DNA from: Odiellus spinosus
Taxonomy: Eukaryota; Arthropoda; Arachnida; Opiliones; Phalangiidae
Length of the DNA: 64,000 bases
Assembly: GCA_963920705.1 (NCBI GenBank)
Contig: OY987231.1
Coordinates: 20,437,024-20,501,023, forward strand
Direction: 5' to 3'
Shown: positions 25,801 to 38,918 of the stretch, in pieces
Position numbering within the stretch: position 1 is the stretch's first letter
Layout: the number at the start of each line of letters is the position of its first letter
Made by a program: the position numbers and the translations under genes
The notes under the pieces: model-generated
The model's input: the letters and a program-made list of their open reading frames with translations, nothing else
Database searches by the model: none
Told to the model about the DNA's origin: nothing

Positions 25801-28800
25801 CATTAGCTTTAGTGTAACAATCAAATTCAGATCGAAGTTGAACGTCAAATTCGTGAATGAGTTCGTAATCTGTTTCTCTGTCAACCGTTGTGACTGGTCG
25901 TGCCTAATGACGAAATTTTAAAAAAATATTCTGAAGATATAGACTTTTAAAAAATAACCAACGTACTTGCAAAAGATAAATACTGCCCTTAACGACTGCC
26001 CATTCTATGTCGAGTGGGCATCCGTATAACTCTTCCACCTGTATTAACACATGTGTTATGTATATTTTACCACGGATCTTACAGTAAAAATATTCTTACA
26101 TCATGGCCGAGTTTGGCCAGTTTTAAGGCAATTTCATTGGACAAGCAACATTTACCCGTTTCGCTGTCTGAAACCTCTTCATCAATAACTCCTCCATCTT
26201 CTAAATTTTATATTTTTAGTCTACACTTTTCAATCAATGCAGGTTTGCTTGACTTACTTGCAAGAATTGTTTTATTTGATTTGCGACCAATTTGAACTGA
26301 ATCAATTTCAACATTGCCATAAGCGTCTCGCTTAACTAAAATAGTGTCCGGATCTGCTTTCGCTGACACAACGCTCTAAAATGCACCAGATATTTTATTG
26401 CGCGTGTAATGAAAGAAACTAGTTATTAAGTAGTTATTTACTTCTCCAAGACCGTAATTAGCCGTAATTGTAATGTTTTCCGGATTGCCGGTGAGAGGGT
26501 TACAAGTAAACATGACTCCAGCTTGTTCCGCCGCTATCATCTCTTGAACTACGACCGCCATCGGTGAATTTAATTCTTGGCCATTTTGCCTGTCGTTTAT
26601 AATTATTGTTTGTTTTAATTAATGGAAATCGAATAATTAAGGCAATTACTTTTTGTATTGAATGGCCGTGTGGGAAAATTGGGATGCCCAGCATTTTGCG
26701 ACTGCTTTTAAAATCTGTGTTATTGAAGAGTGTTATACTCGTTGAGGCTGTCGATTGATTGGTGATCCGCTAACTTACCGAATCCAATCCTTGTACACCA
26801 AGATATGTTTCCATTTGTCCTGCTGCAGACATTTCTTCCGAATCTTCGCCTTGAAGTCCAAACAATGTTTTGGTAGGTCTCTTAAAATTATATAATTATG
26901 TGAAGGATACCTGAGGCTGACGATCTGACTGCAAACAATGTGGAGTTATCATATTCTTTCAAATTTTCTTCAATATTTTTCTTCAATGGTGTTGGCAATT
27001 CCATATTTGATATTTCGTTTACGATTCTGCATCGAAATTTTGCTTGTTAAAACGACACGCGTATTTGTTTATTCAATCATATTATGCTCACTTTTGGCAC
27101 ACCGATTTCAAGTCACCTTCGACATTTCCCCTATTAAATGTAACATTCATTTATCGATATTAATTTATAGAGGGTCAACGTGAGTCTTACCACGCCACGT
27201 CTTCTAACGCAAATTTCTTGAGAACGTCTTTCACATTATTCATTTCACTAAATGTTTGGTAGGACACTGTTGTAACCACAAATCCACTTGGCACTGTAAA
27301 CTGATGTTCCTCAATTATCACTTATCTGTAATAATCTTGGGTATACTTACTGAGCAGTTGGATCTGGATATGTCTTTCAGTTCTGCTAAGGAAGAGCCCT
27401 TTCCTCCAGAACAGTCAACGTTTTTGCAACGATCGTCGGATATTTTTAGCACCGGCTCCAAAGTATCGTCTGTTGAAAGCATCTCTTTATTTTGACTCAA
27501 AGATTGGGCGTTTTGTCTAAATGAAATGTCCTCAGTTTAGATCCATAGTCTAACGCTAGTTGCATGCGAAATCACCTGGTCTCAACGATTATTGAAAACC
27601 CTTTTTCATCATCATTTAAAATAGCATTTGAAATAATATACGTTCTATCTGTTGCAAATTCAACATCGCTTACGCTGTTGACGTTATCCTGGCTACTTTT
27701 GATAGTTAGGGTGAAATAATTTTTTCCTGGAATTATTTTCATAATTATGAATTTACCATCAATTTTATTCTAAGTGTTCTACCTCTAGAGAAAGTAAATT
27801 TAGCTTCAGTTTGTTCGTTTGGTTGGGGCTCAATGTTAAGATTTTCCACCTCTCCTCCTTCTGTATTTGAGTGAACTATGAATCCATATAAAAACTGTCC
27901 TGTTTCTGTTATGTGTATATATTCTCCCTCCTGCAGATACCGGTATTTGAAATTGAAGTAACATTCGGTCTTAGCATTTCCAGAATACGTACGGACATGT
28001 AAACAAAGTATTCCTTCAGATGCTCTTCATTTTCGGAGTTTCCTACAAAGAAATTATTCACTAACAGTGCTATTCATCTAGAATTAATTGAATATGGTAA
28101 AATACAACGTACCGAAACTTCTAATTCGAGCTCCGAATAGTAACACTTCGTTTTCCTCACCACCTTCAATTGCTACGGTTCCAGTTAGGTTTCCCGCCTG
28201 GTCCAATACATCTGGTGTTTTAGGTAGCCTAAAGTTGTATTTAAATTATGATAATCCTATAAATAAGAACTAATTGAAAGATTTACAAGCCAGAGTTAGG
28301 TAACCAAGTGTTCCATTTTATTCCAGCAAGGTAGTACTCCATAATAATATTCGCGATGTCCTTGTGGTCAAATGGTTCGGCCGAAGCAGTCCAACTGTTT
28401 GTATTTATTAGTTGATTGTTCAAAAGTGGTAAGGATTGAATTACCCGCCGTCTTTACTTACATGAAGCTAAATTTAACGTGGACATCTTTGATGCATCCC
28501 TCCTCTCTATCAAAATAAAGTTAAACCAGTTGTAGGCCTATTTCTGAGGGCCTTAACTATAAGTGATGCGTATTATTTTTCATATACCTTAATAAACCAT
28601 TGAAAGACACTCTACATTTATTAAAAGGCGAAAGACATTTAATTCTTAGTCCAGCAGCGGCAAAACAATTGGCTTCCGTTTTCGGTACATTCCACAGTTT
28701 TTCTGTTGGCAATGTGTACAACTTTCCATTGACTTTCAATTGAATCCATACTCTCGCTTTATTGCCCTGAATCGTAATTCTTGCCACCAAATGTTCGCCT

Positions 28801-29440
28801 TTGGAATTGTAACCAAAAACAAACATTCCATCTCGTTTCTGCGAAAATTAAAAAATGTATTAAACGAAAAACGTCTTAGCAGAAGCCGATGAAACCCTCC
28901 TTTGAAGTCTATTACTCCCTGGTCTGGTCTACCCCTCTCTGTATGGGTTAGTTTCAAAAAGCGCGATTCGTACGCCTCCTAACGGTAGATATTTTCGGAG
29001 CGGGAGTTCGTCGAGCGAATATCTCTATCGGCCTTGGAGTTCGTCAAAAAAACGTCGTCGTTTGTGGAGAGAGAGAATTTCCAATTTTCCGTCGACAGGG
29101 GGTATGAAGTAGGACCCCTCCGATCTCGTAAAATCGTGAATTTTACCCATACAGAGAGGAGCGCTATATCGAACATTAGAGTAGTAGACTTCAAAGGATG
29201 GTTTAATCGGCTTCTGGTCTTAGAAATATAATCTTCATTAATCATACATACTCTCTGGTCATTCTGGGTACGATTTTCCAATTCAACTTCTTCCTCATTT
29301 GGCAGAACGTTAATTAATTTTAAATCGGAAGGGTGATCGTAATCGTAGTGGCCTAACCTGGATTTTGCTTTATGATAAAAATATTTCAAATATATATGGG
29401 CGATGTATTTCTTGATGGGCGATATTTTTCGAATAGACAT
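22831..29440 (-). CDS. Rifampicin-phosphotransferase/PEP-synthase-like protein, copy C (no N-terminal hydrophobic segment)
   Basis: ATG at 29438-29440, TAA at 22831-22833. The first exon reads MSIRKISPIKKYIAHIYLKYF, whereas D reads MSLIISFSLIYLIY and so on; about 40 codons covering the hydrophobic segment are deleted in frame. The rest follows the family: FGYNSKGEHLVARI, GGKGSSLAEL, SPMAVVVQEMIAAEQAG, FTCNPLTGNPENITITANYG, DIEWAVVKGSIYLLQ, then GGLVSHG and AVVAREYGLPCVVALHGA. No stop or frameshift was noticed in the exons I followed. A 337-bp MITE sits in its first intron. The hydrophobic start in D could be a membrane anchor or signal; if so, C would be cytosolic. Function inferred from domain layout only. 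Confidence 0.83.
28880..29216. mobile_element. 337-bp MITE, 7-bp TSD family 1 (copy in gene C intron 1)
   Basis: Same ends as the element at 7770-8106 but opposite internal orientation. The target duplication is GTCTTAG (28873-28879, 29217-29223). Confidence 0.92.
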
Positions 29441-30749
29441 GATTTCGATCAAATGTAAAGAAAGGCTCGATAAAGCGGTTTTCTCGCGATCGATTTGTGT
29501 CTTGTAGAGTAGCAGTGTCGTTAATAATTTTAAGGTCCTATCTAATCTCCATTTTAACCAAACAATACTATCAATAGAGTTAATTCTTATCTTCAGGTAT
29601 CATAACTTAAATGTCAGTGTTAAATCGGCGTGACATAGTTTGAACGACAGCAAGATTTTAGTATCAAAGATAATATAACTATGGCAACTTATTTTGAAAT
29701 TCTGTGATGGAATGAAAAACTAATATGTTTTTTAATTTATAATTGCGCATTTGTTTTTGATTTCACTAAATTCTAAAAGCTTTACCAGAACGTTAATAGA
29801 CATCAAATTATATTAAGAATTAAAAAAATTTATAATTAGCCTCACAAAAAGATATCCATCCGTCGCTGTATTTCTAGCGACTTATATCCGTGAACGAAAT
29901 TTCGAAAATAAAATAGCCAAGGACATTTAAGTCCTCTTTTCCTGTATGATTACGTTAGGGGAGCGGCTTTACCCGTACTCAGTTCTTGAAAATTCAAATT
30001 TATGGAGCTTGTGTTTATCAAGCTCCAAAGTAAATATCTCCCTCTATGATAGGCAAACTTGATGCTCAATATTTATTATAAAACAGTTAAATATAATTAA
30101 ATATCAAACTATATTAGTTTTTTTATTTGAGTTTTAAATATTTTCATATCAAGTTTAAACAATTTTGTAAAATATAAATCATTTGGCCTATTGCTAATGG
30201 CTATAGAAGGAGCTCTAAGGGTATCAGAGAGTCATACTATACAATATTTATGTTAAACTAGCTTTTGAAATTTACCAGTCCAAAATGACGGGCTTCAAAA
30301 ATTGAGGGCATAGTCATTTATCTACAAAACCCCATTTGTTCGAAACGAGGTTTTCTTTCACTTAAAGATAATTTAATTTATGATTCTAAATTTAACTTTA
30401 AACGCGTGTTAAATATCTTAAAAATAATTATAACCCCTAAGCATTAATCACTATCAATAAGCCTAATTAAATTGAAACTCCCGATATTAGAGTCGAATTT
30501 AAAACCACGTGTTTGAAACAAAAACTAGCGCTTCGAGTTTGATATAATATTTTATTGCATTTTTTTATCCTTATAATTAAAGTTATTGATAGCCACAGAG
30601 GCGTAGCCTATTGTGCCAGAAATAAAGTGTCTGGTGTTCGTTCAATCGTTTTGCTTTAGATATCCGAGTATTTGTACCCGATTACCTAAATTAACTTTTC
30701 TAAGCACTGGCCAAATGTAAATGTTTTACCAATTACTGAATTTAAATAT
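29441..30749. other. Flank between genes C and D
   Basis: AT-rich non-coding DNA homologous to the other inter-unit segments. The 130 bp next to the gene resemble the flank of A (GATCGATTTGTGTCTT, TAGAGTAGCAGT). No gene or recent transposon seen. Confidence 0.5.
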
Positions 30750-33700
30750 TTATTCTAATACTCGTTGTAAAGTTCCTTTATTGCCATCCAAAATTGCCAT
30801 TTCACCTATACGTGTAGAATTAAAAAATAATCATTTGCAAACAAAACAAAGCGACAAGGGTATTTTACCTGTTTTGAACATTGAAGTAGCTCCGTGTAAT
30901 GCTACGACGCAAGGTAGCCCGTACTCTCTAGCTACCACAGCGCCTAAACCAATGTGAAATTAATATCTAACAAATATTTTCCATATACCTTTTGAATGAA
31001 AACACATTGAATAATATAGTACCATGTGATATGAGTCCACCTAACTCAGTGACAACTCCAGCTAAAATGGGGAAATACGGGCTCCAACCAATGTCTGTGC
31101 TGTATGCGATCAGTATCTCGCCAGGCTATATTCATTTTAACCAAATTTAAAATAAAACGCGACAAATTTCGTTGAATAAAAGAGTTTGCCAGTTTCGTAC
31201 CTGTAACAGAGCGGCTTCTTCGAGGTTATTCGCAACTCTGACTCTACCTTTGACTACCCCTTGGCTCACTGGTGTTCCTTTCAAAGTTAGGTCACCTTCT
31301 ACGTGTTCGAAAAGTGGTTTTTGCGCATTTATCTAAAATATAAAATATATAAATGTTTTCTTATTTCATAAAGGAAGAATATGACTAAGGAGATATTTAC
31401 AGGTTTTGGCAAGCCTTTTATTATTTCAGGAAATCTGTAGGCATCTACTATTGGATGCAGGTTTTTCCTACGCATAGCTCTGTTTCAAAAGAACATAGAT
31501 CTTCTAAAATTAACCAACACTGATTTATATAATCATAATTACGAATACAAACTATTCACTTTTGAATGAGTTTTGGTGACCTTGTCTTTAAGAGCTGAAC
31601 CAATTCGTGTATATTTAGAAAGAAAATTAATTTTTTGTCAGGCAGGCGACCTTCTTGCGCCATTTTGTCGGCCAGAGTATAAAACTCCTTTCTGAAATTA
31701 TCTACTATCTTGATAAACGTGGACTACGGAAGTGAGAAAGAAAGTTTTAACCTATTTACAAACCCGAAAATTTAAATTGCCATACTTTAGACCGTTCTCG
31801 ACGTCCAACTGCTGTTTCACAAAATGGAACCACGAACCTCAAAATGAGTCTAGTTTTCCATGTTAGTGGGGTTTTAAGGCTACTAATGGTGTCGTTAATT
31901 ATAGACGTGGCTTTTTTAGGTTTCATGACGTTTTTCGTCATTTCCTGTTAGTAGTTATTCGTTGTATCACTCTGAAGATCTGCACGAACAGTTCGTGAAC
32001 TTACTTGTAGACTTTTCACTAGGGGTCTAGGGTCAGCTCTCCATGGTAAGGTTTCTAAATCAAACTATAAAATAACAGATCAGTTGGAGAAGAGAGGTTT
32101 TATTGCTTCAATTGGCCCAATGTTTGATGGACGCTGGAAACAGCGAGTCTGGAAACAATTACTAGCATTGCGAATATCCCGCCTTTCAAACGTTACCTGC
32201 GCAGAGCCGCGCCAGCTTCTTATAATGGTGATAACGTTGGATTGGAGGGGTAGATTCAATGTTTTCAGGCTCGTCAATGAACACATCATTCATTGAACAC
32301 GTGGGTAATTATAATTCATTTACAATAGGCTACCTCTTTTAGACAGCGATGGCCATGTTTCGTTAAAAATTCCCTGAATTGCTTTGAAGCTTCGGTCCCC
32401 GAGGTCTGAAACCACTCTAAAGCTTCCTAATACGTACAAGATATTATTATTATTTTTTTAATACCATAATTATTATCTTACAATAATTTTGTGAAGGGAA
32501 ATTTTGTAAAATTGTTTTTAGGTTCATTTGACTTGATTATGGCAAAAGCATGAGACTTACTTCGATACTCATTTGACGAAACTTTTCAGGATCTATGCAT
32601 TTTTTGATTGTTGCTGATAGTTCCTTTATTAGAATAGTCAGATGTTATAATTTTTCGGAAAGCTAAAACTATAAGCTAAAAGATAGGACTTCAGATCATA
32701 CTTGCAAGGCGTAAGGAACGTCTACGCTCTCCACTTCTTTACAGGAGGCCAGCAACTTGGCGAAATCACCGAAAACCACTTCATTCCACTCTCCTATACA
32801 TATAAAACTTTTGAGATTAAGTATTCCCAGCATATATGATACTAACCATTGTTTGATTTTGCTAAAACTGACAACGTGACTAAGCTGTACATGGTTGAAC
32901 ACATTGAAGCGGCTCCATGAAATTTCGTATACTGCGTGTGAAAAGGTTGTTGTATTTTGGAACTATATTCTCTTGAAGTATAATATACCTTTGATAATTT
33001 AAAGAGTTCTTGTAGAATTTGGTAAAGATACTCTTCGGCAGTAGTGTCTTTGTTGAAAGTCATTTTATACTCGTTAATGAATTTCGTGGCATGCTTCAAT
33101 TTATTTTCCAGTTGTAATATATCCTACATGTTTTAAATTGAAAATATTGTGTAAACTACGCAATATTGCGCGCAAATGTTAACTTACTTTGATCATGTAA
33201 AAAAACACGAACTTCCCATTTTTCTGTTCGTAAAACTTGTTCCTTCTCATTGCACGCAGTTTTAGGTCCTCGTCCTCAAGAATACGGGCAAACATAGCGA
33301 TTTCGTAAGCTTTGGTCAAAGGGTTTTTTTCACCTTGCTTTGTTTCCAATCTATAAAATGCCTAAACAAAAAAAGCCACGAATTATTAACTGCGGAAGTC
33401 TGTATATATAGTTACTCACATCAGTTACGTTAAAGATTGCGTGCTTTGAGGAACCCACCACTCCACTTTGAATATGTGGTTTCCAATTGAAGATGCTCAT
33501 GGTAGAGTTCTTTAACCAGTGATTCTAGGAAAAAATATATTAATATATCAAATACAAATTACACATAGAGTAATCGAATCGCTCTCAATTATATTTACTT
33601 GCATAGAAATTTCCATTAATTTATTGATGAAATTACTCCCTAATTCACTCATGGCTCCCGGCATAACTTCTCTGGTATCCATTATAAAGAAAAAAAACTG

Positions 33701-36700
33701 CAATTTATACACTGACCCAACAACCAGAAACAGCAATTTAAATTTACCCAACATTAGCTTTGGTATAACACTCAAATTCGGATCGAAGGTGAGCGTCAAA
33801 TTCGTGGATGAGTTCGTAATCTGTTTCTCTGTCAATAGTTGTGACTGGTCTTGCCTAATGACGAAATTGTTAAAAAATATTCTGAAGATATAGACTTTTA
33901 AAAAAATAACCAACGTACTTGCAAAAGATAAATACTGCCCTTAACGACTGCCCATTCGATGTCGAGTGGACATCCGTACGACTCTTCCACCTGTATTAAC
34001 ACGTGTTATTTATATTTTACCATATGGTTTAAATATTCTTACTTACTTCATGGCCGAGTTTAGCCAGTTTTAAGGCATTTTCATTGGACAGGCAACATTT
34101 ACCCGTTTCGCTGTCTAAAACCTCTTCATCAGTAACTCCTCCATCGTCTAAATTTTATGTTTTCAATTTTTATGACACTTTGCAATCAATCCAAGTTTAC
34201 TGCACTTACTTGCAAGAATAGTTTTCTTTGATTTGCGACCTATTTGAACGGAATCAATTTCAACATTACCGTAGGCGTCTCGCTTAACTACAATAGTGTC
34301 CGGTTCTGCTGTAGCTGATACAACGCTCTAAAATGCACCAGATATTTTATTGCGCGTGTAAAGAAAGAAACATCTAATATTTACTTCTCCAAGACCGTAA
34401 TTAGCCGTAATTGTAATGTTTTCCGGATTGCCAGTGAGAGGGTTGCAAGTAAACATAACTCCAGCTTGTTCCGCCGCTATCATCTCTTGCACTACGACGG
34501 CCATTGGCGAGTTTAATTCTTGGCCATTTTGCCTATCGTTTATAATTATTGTTAGTTGTAATTAATGGAAATCGGGTAATTATGGCAATTACTTTTTGTA
34601 TTGAATGGCCGTGTAGGAAAATTGCGATGCCCAACATTTGGCGATTGCTTTTAAAATCTGTGTAATTGAAGCGTATTATACTCGTTGAGGTTGTCGATTA
34701 ATTGGTGAGTCGCTAACTTACCGAATCCAATCCTTGTACACCAAGATAAGTTTCCATTTGTCCCGCAGCGGACATTTCTTCCGAATCTTCTCCTGTAAGT
34801 CCAGACAAGATTATATTTGCAGGTTTTCTAAATTGTATATAATATTTTTAAGAATACCCGAGGCTGATGATCTGACTGCAAACAACGTGTAGTTATCGTA
34901 TTCTTTCAAATTTTCTTCAATATGTTTCTTCAAAAGAGTTGGCAATTCCATATTTGATATTTCGTTTACGATTCTGCATCGAAATTTGGTTGGTAAAAAC
35001 GACACTCATATTTGTTTTATTTAATCATGTTATTCTCACTTTTGGCATACCGATTTCAAGTCCCCTTCGACATTTCCCCTGTCAAATGTAACATTCATTT
35101 ATCCATATTAAGGATATTTAATTTGTGAATTATCTTACCATGCCACGTCTTCTAACGCAAATTTCTTGAGAACTTCTTTCCCATTGTTAAATTCCATAAA
35201 TATTTGGTAGGACACTGTTGTAACCACAAATCCACTTGGCACTGTAAACTGATTTCTCTTAATTAGAACGATTTTTATAATAAACTTGGGTATAATTACT
35301 GAGGAGTTGGATCTGGATAGATTTTTCAGTTCTGCCAAGGAAGAGCCCTTTCCTCCAGAACAGTCTACGTTTTTGCAACGATAATCGGATATTTTTAGCA
35401 CCGGCTCCGCAATTTCAGATATTGAAAGCCCTTCTTTACTTTGACTCAAAGATTGTGCTTTTTGTCTAAATGAAATTTCTTCAGTTTAACTAGTGCCCAA
35501 GTCAGAGGCTTGTTTCACGCGAAAATCACCTGGTCTCGACGATAATTGAAAACCCTTTTTCGTCATCATTCAAAATAGCATTTGAAATTATATAAGTTCT
35601 ATCGGTTGCAAATTCGACGTCGCTTACACTGTTCACATTATCCCTGTTACTTTTGACAATTAGATTGAAATCGTTTTTTCCTGGAATTATTTTCATTATT
35701 CATGTGAATTAGCTATTAATTTTATTTTACTACCTCTGGTGAAAGTAAATTTGGCTTCAGTTTGTTCGTTTGGCTGATGTTCAATGTTAAGTTTTTCCAC
35801 CTCCCCGCCTTCTGTATTTGAGTGAACAATAAATCCATATAAAAATTTCCCAGTATCTGTTATGTGTATGTACTCTCCCTCCTGCAAATACCCGTATTGT
35901 TAATTGAAGTAACATTTGGTACTTTGCGTTTTTATAATGCTTACAGACATGTAAACGAAATATTCCTTCCGAATCTCTTCATTTTTAGAGTCTCCTGCAA
36001 TGAAAATTTTCACTTACATTGTTATTCATCTCACGTTATAAGCAATAATCTATTTGATTCAAAAATAACCTACCGAAACTTCTAATTCGAGCTCCGAATA
36101 GTAACACTTCATTTTCCTCACCACCTTCAATTGCTACGGTTCCAGTTAGGTTTCCCGCCTGATCCAATACATCTGGTGTGTTAGGTATCCTTAAGGTATA
36201 TTTAAATAGTTATTAAACCCTAACCAAATACGTAATGGATTGATTTACAAGCTAGAGTTAGGTAACCAAGAGTTCCATTTTATTCCAGCTAGGTAGTACT
36301 CCATAATAATATTCGCGATGTCCTTGTGGTCAAATGGTTCGGCCGAAGCAGTCCAACTGTTTGTATTTATTAGTTGATTGTTCTAAAGTGGTACGGATTG
36401 AATTACCCGCCGTCTTTACTTACATGAAGCTGAACTTAATGTGAACATCTTTGTTGCATCCCACCTCTCTAGCGAAAGAAACTTAAATCAGTTGTTTTTC
36501 TGAAACTCTTAAATATCAGTGGTGTTTATATTTCTTCGTGTACCTTAATAAACCATTGAAAGACACTCTATATTTTCTAAAAGGCGAAAGACACTTGAGT
36601 CTTAGTCCAGCAGCGGCAAAGCAATTGGCTTCCGTTTTTGGTACATTCCATAGTTTTTCTATTGGCAATGTGTACAACTTTCCATTCGCTTTCAATTGAA

Positions 36701-37175
36701 TCCATACTCTCGCTTTATTGCCCTGAATCGTAATTCTTGCCACCAAGTGTTCGCCTTTGGAATTGTAACCGAAAATAAACAATCCATCTCGTTTCTGCGA
36801 AATTTAAAAAGGTATTAAACGAAAAATGTTTTTCTTTGAAATATAATTCTAATATTAATTATGTACACTCGGATCATTCTGTGTACGATTTTCCAATTCA
36901 ATTTCTTCCTCATTTGGCAGAACGTTATTTAATTTCAAATCCGAAGGGTGCTCGTAATCGTAGTGGAATAACCGGGATTTTGCTTTGCGATAAAAATATT
37001 TCAAATATATATGGGCGATGTATTCCTTGATGGCGAATATTTTTCCTATAAATTTATTAAAATATATTAGTATAAACGATTTTATTGTTGGTTTCATTGA
37101 TCTTGACTCGCCTTCTTTGCAAGTTAGAATTCGGTATATGAGGTAAATCAATGAAAAACTTATTATTAGAGACAT
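30750..37175 (-). CDS. Rifampicin-phosphotransferase/PEP-synthase-like protein, copy D (apparently intact)
   Basis: ATG at 37173-37175, TAA at 30750-30752. Exon 1 is 36,867-37,175 and exon 2 is 36,544-36,794; about 35 exons in all, roughly 1,300 aa. The N-terminus is hydrophobic (SFSLIYLIYRIL), a possible signal anchor. Then come the arthropod-type region (FIFGYNSKGEHLVAR, WTASAEPFDHKD, LTGTVAIEGGEENEV), the ATP-grasp domain (GGKGSSLAEL, FTVPSGFVVTT, FAVRSSASG, GQMETYLGV, AGVMFTCNPLTGNPENI, DIEWAVVKGSIYLLQ, ARPVTT), a middle region (EWNEVVFGDFAKLLAS, TLPWRADPRPLVKSL, TWKTRLILRFVVPF), and the mobile domain (PGEILIAYSTDIGWSPYFP, GGLISHG, AVVAREYGLPCVVALHGA), whose His is the presumed phosphate carrier. 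It ends 40-50 residues after that His, so there is no PEP/pyruvate TIM barrel. The substrate is unknown. Confidence 0.86.
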
Positions 37176-37460
37176 GACTTCGATCTAATGTAAAGAAAGA
37201 TTCGATAAAGAGGTTTTATTACAATCGAGTTCCATTTAGCAGTCTTAAAATCTAAGTCTTATCTCCTCGTGCTTCTAACCAAACAATATTATCGGGTTCA
37301 TTCTTATCATCCCTGTATCATATCTTCATTGTCAAAGTGCTAAATTGGCATTATATAGTTTTAAAGTAAAGGTTCAAGGGTATCTTGCTTGCTAAATGTT
37401 TGATTTTACAACTTAATTCGTACTCTAAAGGAATGAATAACTAAAAGAATTTAAAATTAG

Positions 37461-37797
37461 CAGAAGTAGATGAAACCCTCCTTTGAAGTCTAATACTCTA
37501 ATGTTCCATGTAGCGTTCCTCTCTGTATGGGTAAAATTCACAATTTTACGAGATCGGAGGGGTCCAACTTCATACCCCCTGTCTACGGAAAATTGGAAAT
37601 TCTCTCTCTCCACAAACGACGACGTTTTTTTGACGAACTCCAAGGCTGCTAGAGATATTCGCTCGACGAACTCCCGCTCCGAAAATATCTACCGTTAGGA
37701 GGCGTACGAATCGCGCTTTTTGAAACTAACCCATACAGAGAGGGGTAGACAAGACCCAGGAGTAATAGACTTCAAAGGAGGGTTTCATCGGCTTCTG
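37461..37797. mobile_element. 337-bp MITE, 7-bp TSD family 1 (upstream of gene D)
   Basis: Ends CAGAAGTAGATGAAACCC and its near inverse. The target duplication is AAATTAG (37454-37460, 37798-37804). It lies 286 bp upstream of the gene D start codon, so it may sit in its promoter. Confidence 0.9.
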
Positions 37798-38620
37798 AAA
37801 TTAGTGATAATTACATACTCGTGATTATTTTGACTAAGTTTTGAAAGATATTCCTTCACCGTAATACGCAACAAATTATGTTAGAAATTAAAAAATTAAC
37901 CTCAATTATTGCAAATTTTCGGATAAACTTACGAAAATTCACGCGTCGCTGTATAACTAACGACTTTATCCTTGGGCTAAGTTTCGACACTAAAATAGCC
38001 AAGGACAATTTAGTTTTCTTTCCTGTACTGTTACATTATGGCTCTTCACACTCAGTTCTTGAAAATTAAAAGTTTACCCAGCTTGAAGCCAATGACGTCC
38101 GTTTTTCTCAAGAGATAAAACGTGACTCTCGCGATTGAGCCAGTCCAGTCTAAATGTTTAATTTTTTCCAAAGTAATTATCTTTTAATTGTGTTGTAATT
38201 ATTTTACTCTATACTTGTCCTTTGAAAAAGGCTGGTAATATTTACAAGAGGAAACGTGACCCAAAAATGAATCTAATTGAAGATTTTAAACTTCTACTTA
38301 AAACGACGCGGGGGATAAGCTTTTGTCTCCCTCTGTGACTTAAATTGTTGTTCAATAGTGATTTTAAAAACAATGAAATATAAATATTTCAAATTATTTT
38401 CGCAGTTTTAATTATTTTTATATGAGCTTAAGTGTTTTGTAAAATCTAATTTATTTCACAAATATTTGTTAATGACTCTAGAAGGAGATCTAACTCGGAA
38501 AATATTCTCCGGCCAATCACGAGAGTGTTTTACTCCGGCAATAAATGGTTTCTAACTAGGCGCGCGCTTTTCGCGGGATTAACTACAGGCTGTTAAGCCT
38601 ACTTTCTGAATAACTTAAAT

Positions 38621-38911
38621 CAAGAAGGATCAGATAAGGAGAGGAAAAGTGGGAACGGCGCGGCTCCTACTGCGTCGGCCTAAACTCCCACTCTGGGAGA
38701 ACGGGGGACAGACGGGGGTAGAGATGCTTCGTGGTAAAATGTTGTCGCGTGGGTAAAACGAATCCTTTATGAGACGCGCTAGCTAGCGACCACGTGACAA
38801 CAGTTTAACTCGAGAATTTCCTATCCCCCTTTCCACCCGAGTGGGAGATTGGCTCTTCTCTCTCTAACTCAACGCAGCCCCATTTTTCCTCTCCTTATCT
38901 GATCCTTCTTG
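38621..38911. mobile_element. 291-bp MITE, 7-bp TSD family 2
   Basis: A perfect 28-bp terminal inverted repeat starts CAAGAAGGATCAGATAAGGA. The target duplication is CTTAAAT (38614-38620, 38912-38918). The interior is GC-rich compared with the surroundings and non-coding. Confidence 0.9.
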
Positions 38912-38918
38912 CTTAAAT

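Larger units (their letters stand above)
23..38600. repeat. Four-unit tandem gene array (about 8 kb per unit)
   Basis: Four head-to-tail units (A about 23-14,690; B 14,698-22,830; C 22,831-30,749; D 30,750-38,600) each hold one minus-strand phosphotransferase-like gene plus related 5' flanking DNA. Exons, intron positions, introns and upstream DNA all align between units, which shows segmental tandem duplication rather than retroposition. Unit A is longer because of a 5.1-kb transposon, a MITE, a TTAA palindrome and a 0.9-kb element. Similarity is mosaic: introns and exons near 18,009-18,290 and 26,014-26,295 are almost identical between B and C, while the first exon and upstream DNA pair B with D and A with C. 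Confidence 0.93.
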
